Shown here: positions 10,105-19,900 of the stretch, piece after piece
Numbering within the stretch: position 1 is the stretch's first letter
How the letters are laid out: each line of letters starts with the position of its first letter
Source: a bacterium
Lineage (GTDB): Bacteria > Fidelibacterota > UBA2242
Assembly: GCA_018824205.1 (NCBI GenBank)
Contig: JAHJGX010000249.1
Coordinates: forward strand, 1 to 38,602
Direction of reading: 5' to 3'
DNA length: 38,602 nucleotides
Program-made: the position numbers and the translations under genes
The notes under the pieces: model-generated
Told to the model about the DNA's origin: nothing
Database searches by the model: none
The model's input: only the letters and a program-made list of their open reading frames with translations

Positions 10105-11468
10105 TTCGACTGAACCTGACAAATCAACCTGGGCTCCAGTTCGTTGACGAATCTGAGAAATTCGATCTTGAAGGTCTTGAACCCGATGAGGTAGTCGAAG
10201 AGCAAGAGGGCGACATTCAGGCTGATTCTGATGATGGAGCAACAGCACCCGTAACATCAGCGTCAGTACCCAATATAAAAGATATTCCTGATATGCCCAT
10301 GAAACCGCGGCTGGCGAGAGATGTCGACGAATTCCAGATAGATGATGATCTGTTTAAATTGGCTGAAGCCAACCTGGATTTGATTGAACAGGCCGAGGAA
10401 GAAGAATTCGGCACCAGTAGAAAAAGTAAAGCGGCGCCTGAACCTGAAGAAAAACCGGAAAAAAAGCGCAATAAACACCCGCTATTCCGGTATGGATTCC
10501 TGGTGGGCGCTATTATCGTACTGTTTATTGTTTTATGGCTATATAAAAATGGACAACTGAGCAGGGAAAAAGTCCGGGAAGTTGCTTTAGATGCTTCGGA
10601 AACAGTTGCCGAGAAAGTATCTGAGAAGGCTACTGATGTAATCCGTACAGCCGATGATCTGTCGGAGATTTATTCCGACAGGGCAGCAGAGGTTGCCAGC
10701 CAGATACCCGGCGCTACCCGCCAGTTATCATCGGATGTCAGTGAAGTTACACGGCAGATGTCTTCCGGTATGTCGGATGCCCGTGCGCAGATTGCTTCAA
10801 GAATCCCTGAAGTTCAGACAAGCAGCCGGTCCGTAAACCGTGTCTATGGCAGCAGTGATATTTCTACGAACCTGATTCAACGAGTGCAGGTCGGACAGAA
10901 TAAATTAAATATTGCCGCCGATGTCCTGGCCCAATTTCCGACGGATTCGAGACTACTGTATTTGCGTGTAAAAAATGACAGACTGAGTTTTATATTATAT
11001 GTCAGCAGTGAATATGTTGCCGAGCAGGTTAAGAATTATTTTATTAGCCAGAGCAGATTTCTGTCACCGGAAGTCTTTTTTATAGAACGGTCGAATACTA
11101 TTACCGGTAATCCAGTGGAAATCATGGCCATCGTTCGGTTTCAATCGATGAGCTCGAACGATACTAAGGGCTACAAATATTTAACTGACCGTCAGTTGTC
11201 TCAATATGTCTGGCAGGCATCCTTGAAATCCAGTGTACGAATGAATCCGCTGAAAATTTCAAACAACGATATCACGACTGTTCGTGATGCCGAAATAATC
11301 GGAAATGGTATAACTGCAAATGTTATCACAATGATGCGCGAGTTGGCTGCTCAGCGTCATAATATGTCAACGTCAATGCTGTCAATACGAAGCAATACAA
11401 GCCGGCCAATCAGCGAAAGTATTCTGGATTTTGATCTGAATTCAGTTATTTATCCCGGCAATATGTAA
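10101..11468 (+). CDS. PilN-like/bitopic membrane protein
   Basis: Start MIRLNLTNQ resembles PilN; acidic cytoplasmic region, one TM (YGFLVGAIIVLFIVLWLY), long amphipathic region; 4-nt overlap with upstream ORF. Confidence 0.4.
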   Translation: MIRLNLTNQPGLQFVDESEKFDLEGLEPDEVVEEQEGDIQADSDDGATAPVTSASVPNIKDIPDMPMKPRLARDVDEFQIDDDLFKLAEANLDLIEQAEEEEFGTSRKSKAAPEPEEKPEKKRNKHPLFRYGFLVGAIIVLFIVLWLYKNGQLSREKVREVALDASETVAEKVSEKATDVIRTADDLSEIYSDRAAEVASQIPGATRQLSSDVSEVTRQMSSGMSDARAQIASRIPEVQTSSRSVNRVYGSSDISTNLIQRVQVGQNKLNIAADVLAQFPTDSRLLYLRVKNDRLSFILYVSSEYVAEQVKNYFISQSRFLSPEVFFIERSNTITGNPVEIMAIVRFQSMSSNDTKGYKYLTDRQLSQYVWQASLKSSVRMNPLKISNNDITTVRDAEIIGNGITANVITMMRELAAQRHNMSTSMLSIRSNTSRPISESILDFDLNSVIYPGNM

Positions 11469-11469
11469 T

Positions 11470-11994
11470 ATGGTTCGAATAATTTCCGGATATTACAAAG
11501 GTCACTTTCTTAAAACCAATCACAATCCAAACTTAAGACCCACCAGTGACCGGGTCAAAGAGTCGCTTTTTTCCATTTTGGGAAATATTGAAGACTTACG
11601 TGTGATAGATCTGTTTGCCGGTTGCGGGAATCTGGGGCTGGAAGCCATTTCACGGGGAGCGAAATCCTGTATTATGGTCGAACAAAATATCCAGCAGATC
11701 AAGTTGATACATGAGAATGTCAGAAAACTGGAGTTAGAAGGGGATATTGAAATCCTGAAAATGGATGTCCTGAAATTTCTATCCAATCCGCCGGAAGCCG
11801 ACCTCGTATTAGCCGATCCGCCGTATAAGTATAAATATTTTAATGAGTTATTTGACCTGTTCGTTCAACAGTTTTCCGGGATACGGGTTGCCCTGGAAGC
11901 CGGGAAAGAGTTAATAATTCCCGAAAAGTTGTCAAATTATATTGAGTCACATCGCATCATGGGTGAAACCAGTTTAACTATTATAAAGGTCTAA
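11470..11994 (+). CDS. rsmD: 16S rRNA (guanine966-N2)-methyltransferase RsmD
   Basis: MVRIISGYYKGHFLKT, LRPTSDRVKESLFSIL, DLFAGCGNLGLEAISRGA, LVLADPPY; adjacent to coaD. Confidence 0.94.
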   Translation: MVRIISGYYKGHFLKTNHNPNLRPTSDRVKESLFSILGNIEDLRVIDLFAGCGNLGLEAISRGAKSCIMVEQNIQQIKLIHENVRKLELEGDIEILKMDVLKFLSNPPEADLVLADPPYKYKYFNELFDLFVQQFSGIRVALEAGKELIIPEKLSNYIESHRIMGETSLTIIKV

Positions 11995-12480
11995 ATGAAA
12001 CTAGCAATTTATCCCGGCACATTTGATCCGGTTACAAACGGTCACCTGGATATTCTGAAACGGGCGGCCTCGGTTTTTGGAACCGTTTATATCGCCGTTG
12101 CGCAAAACATGCATAAGAATCCACTGTTTACGACGGAAGAGCGCATTGCGATGATTCAAAACTGCACCAGCCAATATCCGAATGTTAAAATTGACCAGTT
12201 TAAGGGATTGGCTGTTGAATATGCTCGGAAAGTCGGTGCTTCAGTCATTATCAGGGGGCTCCGGGCAATTTCCGATTTTGACTATGAATTCCAGATGGCT
12301 TTGATGAATCGCCACATGAACGATAATATCGATACGGTTTTTTTTATGCCCCATGAAGATTACACCTATCTGAGTTCCAGTACCGTCCGCGAAATTGTCA
12401 GGTTTGGCGGGAATGTCAGTGAATTTGTGCCGGAAATTGTAAAAAATGAATTAATCAGGAAACTCAGGAGTGACGAATGA
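11995..12480 (+). CDS. coaD: Phosphopantetheine adenylyltransferase
   Basis: [49 protein letters not shown]. Confidence 0.97.
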   Translation: MKLAIYPGTFDPVTNGHLDILKRAASVFGTVYIAVAQNMHKNPLFTTEERIAMIQNCTSQYPNVKIDQFKGLAVEYARKVGASVIIRGLRAISDFDYEFQMALMNRHMNDNIDTVFFMPHEDYTYLSSSTVREIVRFGGNVSEFVPEIVKNELIRKLRSDE

Positions 12481-13454
12481 AATTATTAGAGAATATCCGT
12501 AATCAGGCGAAACTGAAAAATAAACGGATTGTTCTGCCCGAAGCCCATGATGAACGGGTGATTAAAGCGGCCGCCATTTTAACCGAAGAAAAGATTGCTT
12601 CCGTGATTCTGGTCGGTCTCGAAGATAAAACTCTTCAGCTTGCTCAGGAGCTAAAAGTATCACTTGAAGGTGTCTTAATCATTAATCCGGAAGCATCAGA
12701 ATACATGTCGGATTTTGCTGAAGCCTATTATAATAAACGGAAACATAAAGGAGTCACGATCGATCAGTCCCGGAAAATGATGTTGAATCCGACTTTTTTT
12801 GCAGCAATGCTGGTCGAAAAGGATTTTGCTGACGGCTGTGTCTCAGGCGCTGATACGACAACCGGTGATGTACTTCGGGCGGCCCTCCATATTATCGGTA
12901 CTCATCCCGATACTCCGACTGTTTCCAGTGATTTCTTTATGATCACTCCCGATGAAAAAAACGTCTGGAGTTTTGCCGATTGTGCGGTTATGCCGGAACC
13001 CACTGCGGAACAACTGGCTGATATTGCCATCGCTACCGCCGATACTCACCGGAATGTCATAAAAGTGGAACCGCGGATTGCCATGTTATCATTTTCCACA
13101 AAGGGCAGTGCCAAACATCCTTTGGTAGACAAAGTTGTTAAGGCAACAGAACTGGTAAGGCAGAAAAGGCCGGATTTACTGATTGACGGTGAACTGCAAC
13201 TGGATGCGGCCATTGTTCCGAAAGTGGGTAGCAAGAAAGCGCCTGACAGTCCTGTTGCCGGTAAAGCGAATGTCCTGATTTTTCCGGATCTTCAGGCCGG
13301 CAATATCGGGTACAAGTTAGTGCAGCGGATTGCCGGATGTGAAGCCGTCGGGCCGGTTATTCAGGGATTAAAAAAACCGATGAACGATCTTTCCCGGGGC
13401 TGCAGCGTTGATGATATTGTAAATGTGGCAGCGATTTTATGTAATATGAGTTAA
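12477..13454 (+). CDS. pta: Phosphate acetyltransferase
   Basis: PTA_PTB family: [72 protein letters not shown]. Confidence 0.95.
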   Translation: MKLLENIRNQAKLKNKRIVLPEAHDERVIKAAAILTEEKIASVILVGLEDKTLQLAQELKVSLEGVLIINPEASEYMSDFAEAYYNKRKHKGVTIDQSRKMMLNPTFFAAMLVEKDFADGCVSGADTTTGDVLRAALHIIGTHPDTPTVSSDFFMITPDEKNVWSFADCAVMPEPTAEQLADIAIATADTHRNVIKVEPRIAMLSFSTKGSAKHPLVDKVVKATELVRQKRPDLLIDGELQLDAAIVPKVGSKKAPDSPVAGKANVLIFPDLQAGNIGYKLVQRIAGCEAVGPVIQGLKKPMNDLSRGCSVDDIVNVAAILCNMS

Positions 13455-13468
13455 TCTGGAAATGTCTT

Positions 13469-13756
13469 ATGCCGACCTATGATTATATTTGTGAAAACTG
13501 TGGCTATGAATTTGAATACTTTCAGAGTATGAGTTCCGAGCCGATAAAAGTTTGTCCGATATGTGAACAGACTACCGTTATGCGGAAAATCAGCGGCGGA
13601 ACCGGTCTGATATTTAAGGGCTCCGGATTTTATATTACGGATTATACCAATAAAAAAAGCAGCCCCAGTTCTCCGTCAAATGACAAAACAGATTCTGTGG
13701 ATACAAAACCGACAGCAGCAAAAGAAATAAAAGAATCAAAGAAGTCCGATTTATAA
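13469..13756 (+). CDS. FmdB-family zinc ribbon protein
   Basis: MPTYDYICENCGYEFEYFQSM...VCPICEQTTVMRKISGGTGLIFKGSGFYITDY. Confidence 0.93.
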   Translation: MPTYDYICENCGYEFEYFQSMSSEPIKVCPICEQTTVMRKISGGTGLIFKGSGFYITDYTNKKSSPSSPSNDKTDSVDTKPTAAKEIKESKKSDL

Positions 13757-13776
13757 TTAATCCAATGACTTGAATA

Positions 13777-13814
13777 TAAAAAACGCTCTGGCCATTTCGG
13801 ACAGAGCGTTTTTG
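13777..13814. terminator. Bidirectional Rho-independent terminator
   Basis: AAAACGCTCTG-GCCATTTCGGA-CAGAGCGTTTTT between convergent genes. Confidence 0.9.
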
Positions 13815-13832
13815 TGTATGAAATTTTGAGTA

Positions 13833-14090
13833 TTACTTGGATTCGCTATCCCTATTGTTCTTTTTTCGATATAAAATAGCAACCGGGATTATTATCAAAT
13901 ATCCGACTAAAAGTACAATCGGCGCGATTGTCAGGGTCCGGAATGAATAGGTGTCACCGCTGGCCATGATTAAAAAACCGACAATAATTGCCAGAATACC
14001 GATACCAAAGATAATAAAATTTGTATTTTTCAGAGTAAGTTGTTCAATAAATGGGGACTGTTTTGTTCTGTCTTTTTTTACTTTTGCCAT
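13833..14090 (-). CDS. Small two-TM protein, DUF3098-like
   Basis: TLKNTNFIIFGIGILAIIVGFLIMASG ... TIAPIVLLVGYLIIIPVAILYRKK. Confidence 0.6.
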   Translation of the reverse strand: MAKVKKDRTKQSPFIEQLTLKNTNFIIFGIGILAIIVGFLIMASGDTYSFRTLTIAPIVLLVGYLIIIPVAILYRKKNNRDSESK

Positions 14091-14263
14091 TAGATCACCT
14101 TATTCATTTAATTAATTTCAATCAGATCAAAATATAGTGAATGTTGGTAATACTTGAAATATTTAAAATTGTTCCCGATCGAATTAGCGGATCAGTCATT
14201 TCTTGTGTTGACATCCCTGCTGCAATTGATTAGTTTAAATTCAAATCGAAGCGGGGATTTCAA

Positions 14264-15262
14264 TTGAAGGAAGCATTATGGTGGAAACGGGTAAATGATA
14301 CTATTCAGTGCGAATTATGCCCGCACCGCTGTAAAATCACTGAAAATCGGTATGGACTATGTAACGTGCGGCAAAATATTGACGGAAAACTGTATACGGT
14401 TGCATACGGGCATCCGGTCGCTATTCATCTGGATCCGATCGAAAAAAAGCCGCTTTACCATTTTTTCCCCGGTTCAAAAATTCTGTCGGTTGGAACAATT
14501 GGCTGTAATCTGTTTTGCGAGTTTTGCCAGAACTGGGACATTGCCCGGGCAACAACGAAAGAGTCGAAAAGTCGGGATATTAATCATCAGGAGATCATCG
14601 AATCAGCGTTGAGCTCCGGCTCGGTTGGTATTGCATTTACCTATAACGAGCCGACCGTTTTTGGTGAATATGTTATGGATATTTCCCGTCTGGCCCATGA
14701 TGCAGGATTGAAGACTGTTATGGTTACTAACGGATATATTACTCCACAGGCAATTACGGACATTTATCCTTTCATTGATGCTGCCAATATTGATTTGAAG
14801 GCGTTCTCACAGGATTTTTATCGGCGTTACTGTCGGGGTGATTTACAATCTGTTCTCGAGGCCCTGATAGAAATTAAAAAACAAGGGACTTTTCTGGAAC
14901 TGACAACACTGATAATTCCCGGGATTAACGATAGTGCGACTGAAATTGAGGAGATGACCCGCTGGATTGTCAAAAACCTGGGCGTGGATACTCCTCTGCA
15001 TTTTTCGGCATTTCATCCCAGTTTTAAAATGATGCAGTTGCAACGGACGTCGAAAACAGAACTGGATCGTGCCAGAAAAATCGCCATTAACAGTGGTTTG
15101 CGTTATATTTATGAGGGCAATATTGTTGCTTTTGAGGAAAGTAATACCTATTGTTATTCATGCGGACGACTATTGATTGAACGGCAGGGATATATGATAG
15201 ATCAAAAAAATCTGCAGGGTGCTATGTGTAGCTGTGGCGCGAAAATAGCTGTTGTAAAATGA
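14264..15262 (+). CDS. amrS: AmmeMemoRadiSam-system radical SAM enzyme (TTG start)
   Basis: CELCPHRCKITENRYGLCNVRQN; radical SAM CNLFCEFCQNWDIA; TYNEPTVFGEY. Confidence 0.9.
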   Translation: MKEALWWKRVNDTIQCELCPHRCKITENRYGLCNVRQNIDGKLYTVAYGHPVAIHLDPIEKKPLYHFFPGSKILSVGTIGCNLFCEFCQNWDIARATTKESKSRDINHQEIIESALSSGSVGIAFTYNEPTVFGEYVMDISRLAHDAGLKTVMVTNGYITPQAITDIYPFIDAANIDLKAFSQDFYRRYCRGDLQSVLEALIEIKKQGTFLELTTLIIPGINDSATEIEEMTRWIVKNLGVDTPLHFSAFHPSFKMMQLQRTSKTELDRARKIAINSGLRYIYEGNIVAFEESNTYCYSCGRLLIERQGYMIDQKNLQGAMCSCGAKIAVVK

Positions 15263-15311
15263 CAGGATATTTTAGAAATTATCATGATTAATGTAATGAA
15301 CAGGAGCAAAG

Positions 15312-15497
15312 ATGCTGACCCGATTAAGTATTGAAGTTGACCGCGATGAACTGCTTGAATTTAAGGAAGTTATGCAGAAGTTATCTTCGAGCCAGCCAAG
15401 CGTGGAAATCAAATTGAATTCCGCTATCCGCGGAATTTGTCGCTTAATAATCAAAGATATTGACAGGTGGGAAACATTTAAAGGTGATAAGTGGTAA
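15312..15497 (+). CDS. Small protein of unknown function
   Basis: 61-aa ORF with upstream aacaggagc, in an otherwise empty gap. Confidence 0.5.
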   Translation: MLTRLSIEVDRDELLEFKEVMQKLSSSQPSVEIKLNSAIRGICRLIIKDIDRWETFKGDKW

Positions 15498-15575
15498 AAT
15501 GCTTATCAAAAAACATTGATAATTTAAATGAGTTTTGTAAATTTGATATTGGTATTTTTATGAGGATATACAGAA

Positions 15576-15881
15576 ATGGCTGATGAGTTAAAAATCGATT
15601 TCGGCAATACGCAGAGTTGCAATACTTACTTGATGTCGAAATTTGACGACCTGCTAACGGGGATTAACAATCTTTATGGCAAAGAATTGATGAATGAATT
15701 GATCCAGCGGCTGGAGAAAACCATTGCCCAATTTCATAAAGATGTCAAAATCTTGATATCGGATATTCAAAGTGAAGAGACTAAACAGTCGTTTCGTTCC
15801 GGAATTTCAGTGCTTCCCAGACCTCAAAATAATGAAGCGCCCGAAATAGTACCTGAACAAACGGCAATGTCTGCAGAGTGA
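15576..15881 (+). CDS. Hypothetical helical protein
   Basis: 101-aa ORF; RBS-like gaggat upstream. Confidence 0.55.
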   Translation: MADELKIDFGNTQSCNTYLMSKFDDLLTGINNLYGKELMNELIQRLEKTIAQFHKDVKILISDIQSEETKQSFRSGISVLPRPQNNEAPEIVPEQTAMSAE

Positions 15882-15934
15882 TAATTAAAATACTTTTTTA
15901 TGAAAATATTGAACCGTAAATATGGGAGTAGTTA

Positions 15935-16444
15935 ATGAAAGAACTGATTAAGACTATAGTTTTAGTTCTGCTTGTTGCCGTTGCCGTCTATTATACCTTC
16001 GTCTTTAATAAGGTTAATGATCGGATGGACCATTTGAATGCAGCTGATTCGGTGCATGTTGTAAATATCGACCGCTTTGATCATAATGTTCATGATCTTG
16101 AACTTCAATTTATTGGTCGTGGTAAACATATTCAGCAGTTTCAGAAAGATCTGACTGCAATGGATGAAAAGTTGGATGAAACTACCCGAAAATTTGATGT
16201 TAAAGTTGACTCACTTGGTCTGATAATCCGGGAGTTGAGAATGAACACTGAAGCCGAATTGGCCAACCTGAAACGTGATCAGGAAGATACAGCAAACCGG
16301 CTTTCACAATTTCAGCGCACCACAAACCGTTCGCTCACCGATATCCAGACTGCGGCAAGTCGTCTGACTCGGGAGTTGAGTGATCTTGAGAAACGTGTCA
16401 AGACTCTGGAAACTCCTCCCGTGACGGCACCTAAGAAAAAGTAA
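15935..16444 (+). CDS. Membrane-anchored coiled-coil protein
   Basis: N-terminal TM (TIVLVLLVAVAVYYTFVF) then a long heptad-rich helix. Confidence 0.7.
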   Translation: MKELIKTIVLVLLVAVAVYYTFVFNKVNDRMDHLNAADSVHVVNIDRFDHNVHDLELQFIGRGKHIQQFQKDLTAMDEKLDETTRKFDVKVDSLGLIIRELRMNTEAELANLKRDQEDTANRLSQFQRTTNRSLTDIQTAASRLTRELSDLEKRVKTLETPPVTAPKKK

Positions 16445-16461
16445 TGATGAACATTAGAATA

Positions 16462-16499
16462 AAAAGCATCCGGCAGAACTGACTCATGTCGGGTGCTTT
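16462..16499 (+). terminator. Probable Rho-independent terminator
   Basis: AAAGCATCCG...CGGGTGCTTT stem with one G-U pair, 15 nt after the coiled-coil gene. Confidence 0.6.
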
Positions 16500-16518
16500 C
16501 ATCTTTGGAGGGTGAGGG

Positions 16519-17838
16519 ATGAAGCGCTTAGCCTTACTGATAGTTGTTAGTATTTATCTGCTTAGCTGTGGCGGCGGGAAAGAAGTGATTTCTGACAGTA
16601 CGCTACAGGAAGACCAGATCGCTCAATCACTTGTACAGCAGGAGGGTGAACGTCCGGATATTGCTCCGGGATCACTGAAGCCCAAAGTGCCTCCGCAGAA
16701 AATTATTTCATCTACCAAAGCGGCTCCCAGTATTGCTGCCCCAAAAGTAATTAAACCAGCTGAACCGAAACCGGCCGTAACAAAAGAAATTGTCAAAAAA
16801 GACACTATCATCGTTGCACTCCCGGAAAAGGTGGTGCAGGTCTCAAAAGATACAGTTGTTGCTGTCGTCAAGGAACCAATTCAGGTTGCGGAAAAAATCG
16901 CTGCTCCGATTGCTGATATTGTTGAACTGCCGGCGAAACAGCCGGTAGCGGTACCGACTGGGAGTTTGAATTTCCAGAATCTCACCTTTGATGATATATA
17001 TTTTGATGATAAATCCACAATGCCCAGTTCAACATTCAATTCGAATTATTACGTTACAATTGGTAAAATCGTAAAAGCCCTGCGCAACGACCCTGAAATT
17101 AAAGTCCGGATAAATGGTTATACGGATTTTGAAGGATCTGATCAGTTTAACTATGACTTATCGGAAAAACGAGCGAGAACGTTTGGAAAAATACTGATCG
17201 AACTTTTTCCAGTGGAAATGCAGAGTGAAATTGCCCAACGAATTGAAATTAATCCGAAGAGTTCTAGTGATCTGTTGGTGGAAAGCAACAATAAAGCCCG
17301 CCGAACAATGAACCGCAGGGTCTCCTTCGAACTGTTCTACGGAGGGCTTCAGAACAATCCCTATGCTGTTTACATGCATACAATGCCATCCGCATCGGTG
17401 AAATCCAGTTCCCCGTCCACTCCGGCGGTTGTTACCCGATCGAGTTCTGCTCCGGCCTCGATGCAGAAAAAACTCTATGATAAAGCCATGATGTTGTTTA
17501 ACCAGAATCGATATAATGAATCAATTGAGATCTTTGATGAAATAGTTGCCATTGATCCTAAAAATTCATTGACGGATAACGCCTATTTCTGGATTGGTGA
17601 AGCGCTATATTACCAAAATCGATATACTGATGCACTGCAGGCATACCAGAAAGTTTTTGGGGCCGGTGACGGAAATAAGGAAGCGGCTGCACAAATGCGG
17701 CTTGGTTATTGTCATTTTCGCTTAAATCAACTGGATCAGGCGAAGATTGAATTCAGGAAAGTGATTAATAATTATCCGGATGCTTCTGAAGAGATACGTC
17801 GATCTGAACTGGTACTGTCAAGAATAATAAACAATTAA
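16519..17838 (+). CDS. Lipoprotein with OmpA/Pal-like domain and C-terminal CpoB/YbgF-like TPR region
   Basis: Lipobox LLSC; OmpA core INGYTDFEGSDQFNYDLSEKRARTF...NNKARRTMNRRVSF; TPRs MQKKLYDKAMMLFNQNRYNESIEIFDEI...NAYFWIGEALYYQNRYTDALQAYQKV...KIEFRKVINNYP. Confidence 0.85.
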   Translation: MKRLALLIVVSIYLLSCGGGKEVISDSTLQEDQIAQSLVQQEGERPDIAPGSLKPKVPPQKIISSTKAAPSIAAPKVIKPAEPKPAVTKEIVKKDTIIVALPEKVVQVSKDTVVAVVKEPIQVAEKIAAPIADIVELPAKQPVAVPTGSLNFQNLTFDDIYFDDKSTMPSSTFNSNYYVTIGKIVKALRNDPEIKVRINGYTDFEGSDQFNYDLSEKRARTFGKILIELFPVEMQSEIAQRIEINPKSSSDLLVESNNKARRTMNRRVSFELFYGGLQNNPYAVYMHTMPSASVKSSSPSTPAVVTRSSSAPASMQKKLYDKAMMLFNQNRYNESIEIFDEIVAIDPKNSLTDNAYFWIGEALYYQNRYTDALQAYQKVFGAGDGNKEAAAQMRLGYCHFRLNQLDQAKIEFRKVINNYPDASEEIRRSELVLSRIINN

Positions 17839-17940
17839 TTTTAATAACTTCGGCAGATCGAAAACATTTTTTGTATTTGAAATCTGCTGTTTCTTATTAT
17901 ATTGACATGGTGGGGATATATAAATCAAGTGTGTTGACAG

Positions 17941-18024
17941 TGCCGGGGGGGGGAATCGAACCCCCATGGACCGAAGTCCGGCGGATTTTGAGTCCGCTGC
18001 GTCTACCAATTTCACCACCTCGGC
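17941..18024 (-). tRNA. tRNA-Leu (anticodon CAA)
   Basis: GCCGAGGTGGTGAAATTGGTAGACGCAGCGGACTCAAAATCCGCCGG...GGGGGTTCGATTCCCCC...GGCA; long variable arm; one A-C mismatch in the acceptor stem. Confidence 0.93.
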
Positions 18025-18089
18025 AAAAAGCAGGCTAAAATTAAGGTTTCTATCTTGAAAAACAAAAAACATTTACGGGGGGTTGAATT

Positions 18090-19898
18090 ATGTTAGAAAA
18101 AAAATTCGAGACGATTGCGGAGATGTTCATTTCAGTAACCAACAAGTATGCTGGTAAAACCGCTTTTGGGTATAAAGTGGGTGATGAGTGGAAGACGATG
18201 ACATTTGTTCAGGTTCGCGAAATGGTTGAAAAGATTTCCAGCGGATTAAAATCACTGGGAATCAAACCAGGGGATCACGTAGGGATTATATCGCATAACA
18301 GTCATCTGTGGGCCATGTCGGATTACGCAACAGTCTGTGCCCGGGGAGTTTTAGCCACCATCTATCCGACTCTGACAACCAAACAGGTTAAATGGATTGT
18401 ACAGCATGCGGAATGCCGGTTTATTTTTGCCGGAGACCAGGAACAGGCGGAAAAGGTTTTATCATTTCTGCCTGAAGCAAAACAGATTGAGAAGGTCATC
18501 GTACTTGATAACACACAGTTCGATGATGAAAATGTGATTCTGCTGAGTGATTTACTTGACATGGGTGAAAAGTACCGGTCTGAACATCCGGATGAATTCG
18601 AACGAGATGCCATGTCGATTCATAAAGATGATGTGTTAACAATGATTTACACATCGGGAACAACCGGAGAGCCAAAAGGTGTGATGCTGACGCATGGCAA
18701 TCTCAGCTCGAATATCGCCGGTAGTCTGAAAGTTATCACGGCTGATGAGAACGATAGGTTTTTATCGTTTTTACCATTAAGTCATGTTTTTGAGAGAATG
18801 GCAGGACATTATTTAGCGACTTCGGTTGGAGCAGCAATCTACTATGCTGAAAGTATCAATACAGTTGCAGATAATATGGGCGAAATTCACCCCACTTTGA
18901 TGACTGCTGTTCCAAGATTTTATGAAAAAGTATATTCAAAAATAATTGATAATATCTCTACCGCTTCTTCAGTTAAACAAAAACTGTTTTGGTGGTCAAT
19001 TAATGGTGGGAAAAAAGCTGAAAATCTACGTGAGCAAGGTCGTCCTGTTGGTGTATTTCTTGAAACGAAGTTAAAAATTGCAAATAAATTGGTATTTTCG
19101 AAATTACAGGCAAAAGTTGGTGGAAAATTAAGATTCTTTGCATCCGGAGGCGCCCCGTTATCTAAAGAGATTGGGAAATTTTTTAAAGCTGCAGGCATAT
19201 CGATCCTCGAAGGTTACGGTTTGACCGAAACGTCACCGGTTATATCAATTAATCCATTGGAAAAGAATAAATTAGGTACCGTCGGTCCTATACTTTCAAA
19301 CGTCGAGGTAAAAATTGCTGATGATGGTGAGATATTAACCCGCGGACCACACATCATGAAAGGGTATTTCAAGAATGACGAAGCCACGGCTGAAGTCATT
19401 GATAAGGACGGCTGGTTTTATACCGGTGATATTGGAATGTTTGATGAAGATGGATATTTGGCAATTACCGATCGTAAGAAGAATATTATCGTCACTTCCG
19501 GTGGTAAGAATGTGGCGCCACAGCCAATGGAAAATGTTCTGGTAACATCAAAATGGATTGAACAGATTCTGGCAATCGGTGATAGACGAAAATTTGTATC
19601 GGCATTTATCGTTCCGTCTTTTCCAAATCTTGAAACCTGGGCAAAAGATAAAGAGTTGAAGTGGGAAACCAGAGACGAACTTATAAAATTGCCGGAAGTT
19701 GGGGAACTTTATGATCGCGTTATTGAAGAATCAATGGAAGGATTCGCTCAGTTCGAAAAAGTCAAACGCTATATCCTGTTGCCCCAGGAATTTACAATTG
19801 AGAGTGGTGAACTGACACCATCGATGAAAATACGCAGAAACATTGTTGAAAAGAAATATCAGGACATGATTAATCGGTTATATTCAGAGGCCGAATAG
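18090..19898 (+). CDS. Long-chain acyl-CoA synthetase (AMP-forming)
   Basis: MIYTSGTTGEPKGVMLTHGNL; EGYGLTETSPVI; GWFYTGDIG; DRKKNIIVTSGGKNVAPQPME. Confidence 0.93.
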   Translation: MLEKKFETIAEMFISVTNKYAGKTAFGYKVGDEWKTMTFVQVREMVEKISSGLKSLGIKPGDHVGIISHNSHLWAMSDYATVCARGVLATIYPTLTTKQVKWIVQHAECRFIFAGDQEQAEKVLSFLPEAKQIEKVIVLDNTQFDDENVILLSDLLDMGEKYRSEHPDEFERDAMSIHKDDVLTMIYTSGTTGEPKGVMLTHGNLSSNIAGSLKVITADENDRFLSFLPLSHVFERMAGHYLATSVGAAIYYAESINTVADNMGEIHPTLMTAVPRFYEKVYSKIIDNISTASSVKQKLFWWSINGGKKAENLREQGRPVGVFLETKLKIANKLVFSKLQAKVGGKLRFFASGGAPLSKEIGKFFKAAGISILEGYGLTETSPVISINPLEKNKLGTVGPILSNVEVKIADDGEILTRGPHIMKGYFKNDEATAEVIDKDGWFYTGDIGMFDEDGYLAITDRKKNIIVTSGGKNVAPQPMENVLVTSKWIEQILAIGDRRKFVSAFIVPSFPNLETWAKDKELKWETRDELIKLPEVGELYDRVIEESMEGFAQFEKVKRYILLPQEFTIESGELTPSMKIRRNIVEKKYQDMINRLYSEAE

Positions 19899-19900
19899 CG

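Noticed and set aside
17818-18072. 84-aa minus-strand ORF
   Set aside because: Spans tRNA-Leu; reading frame is incidental
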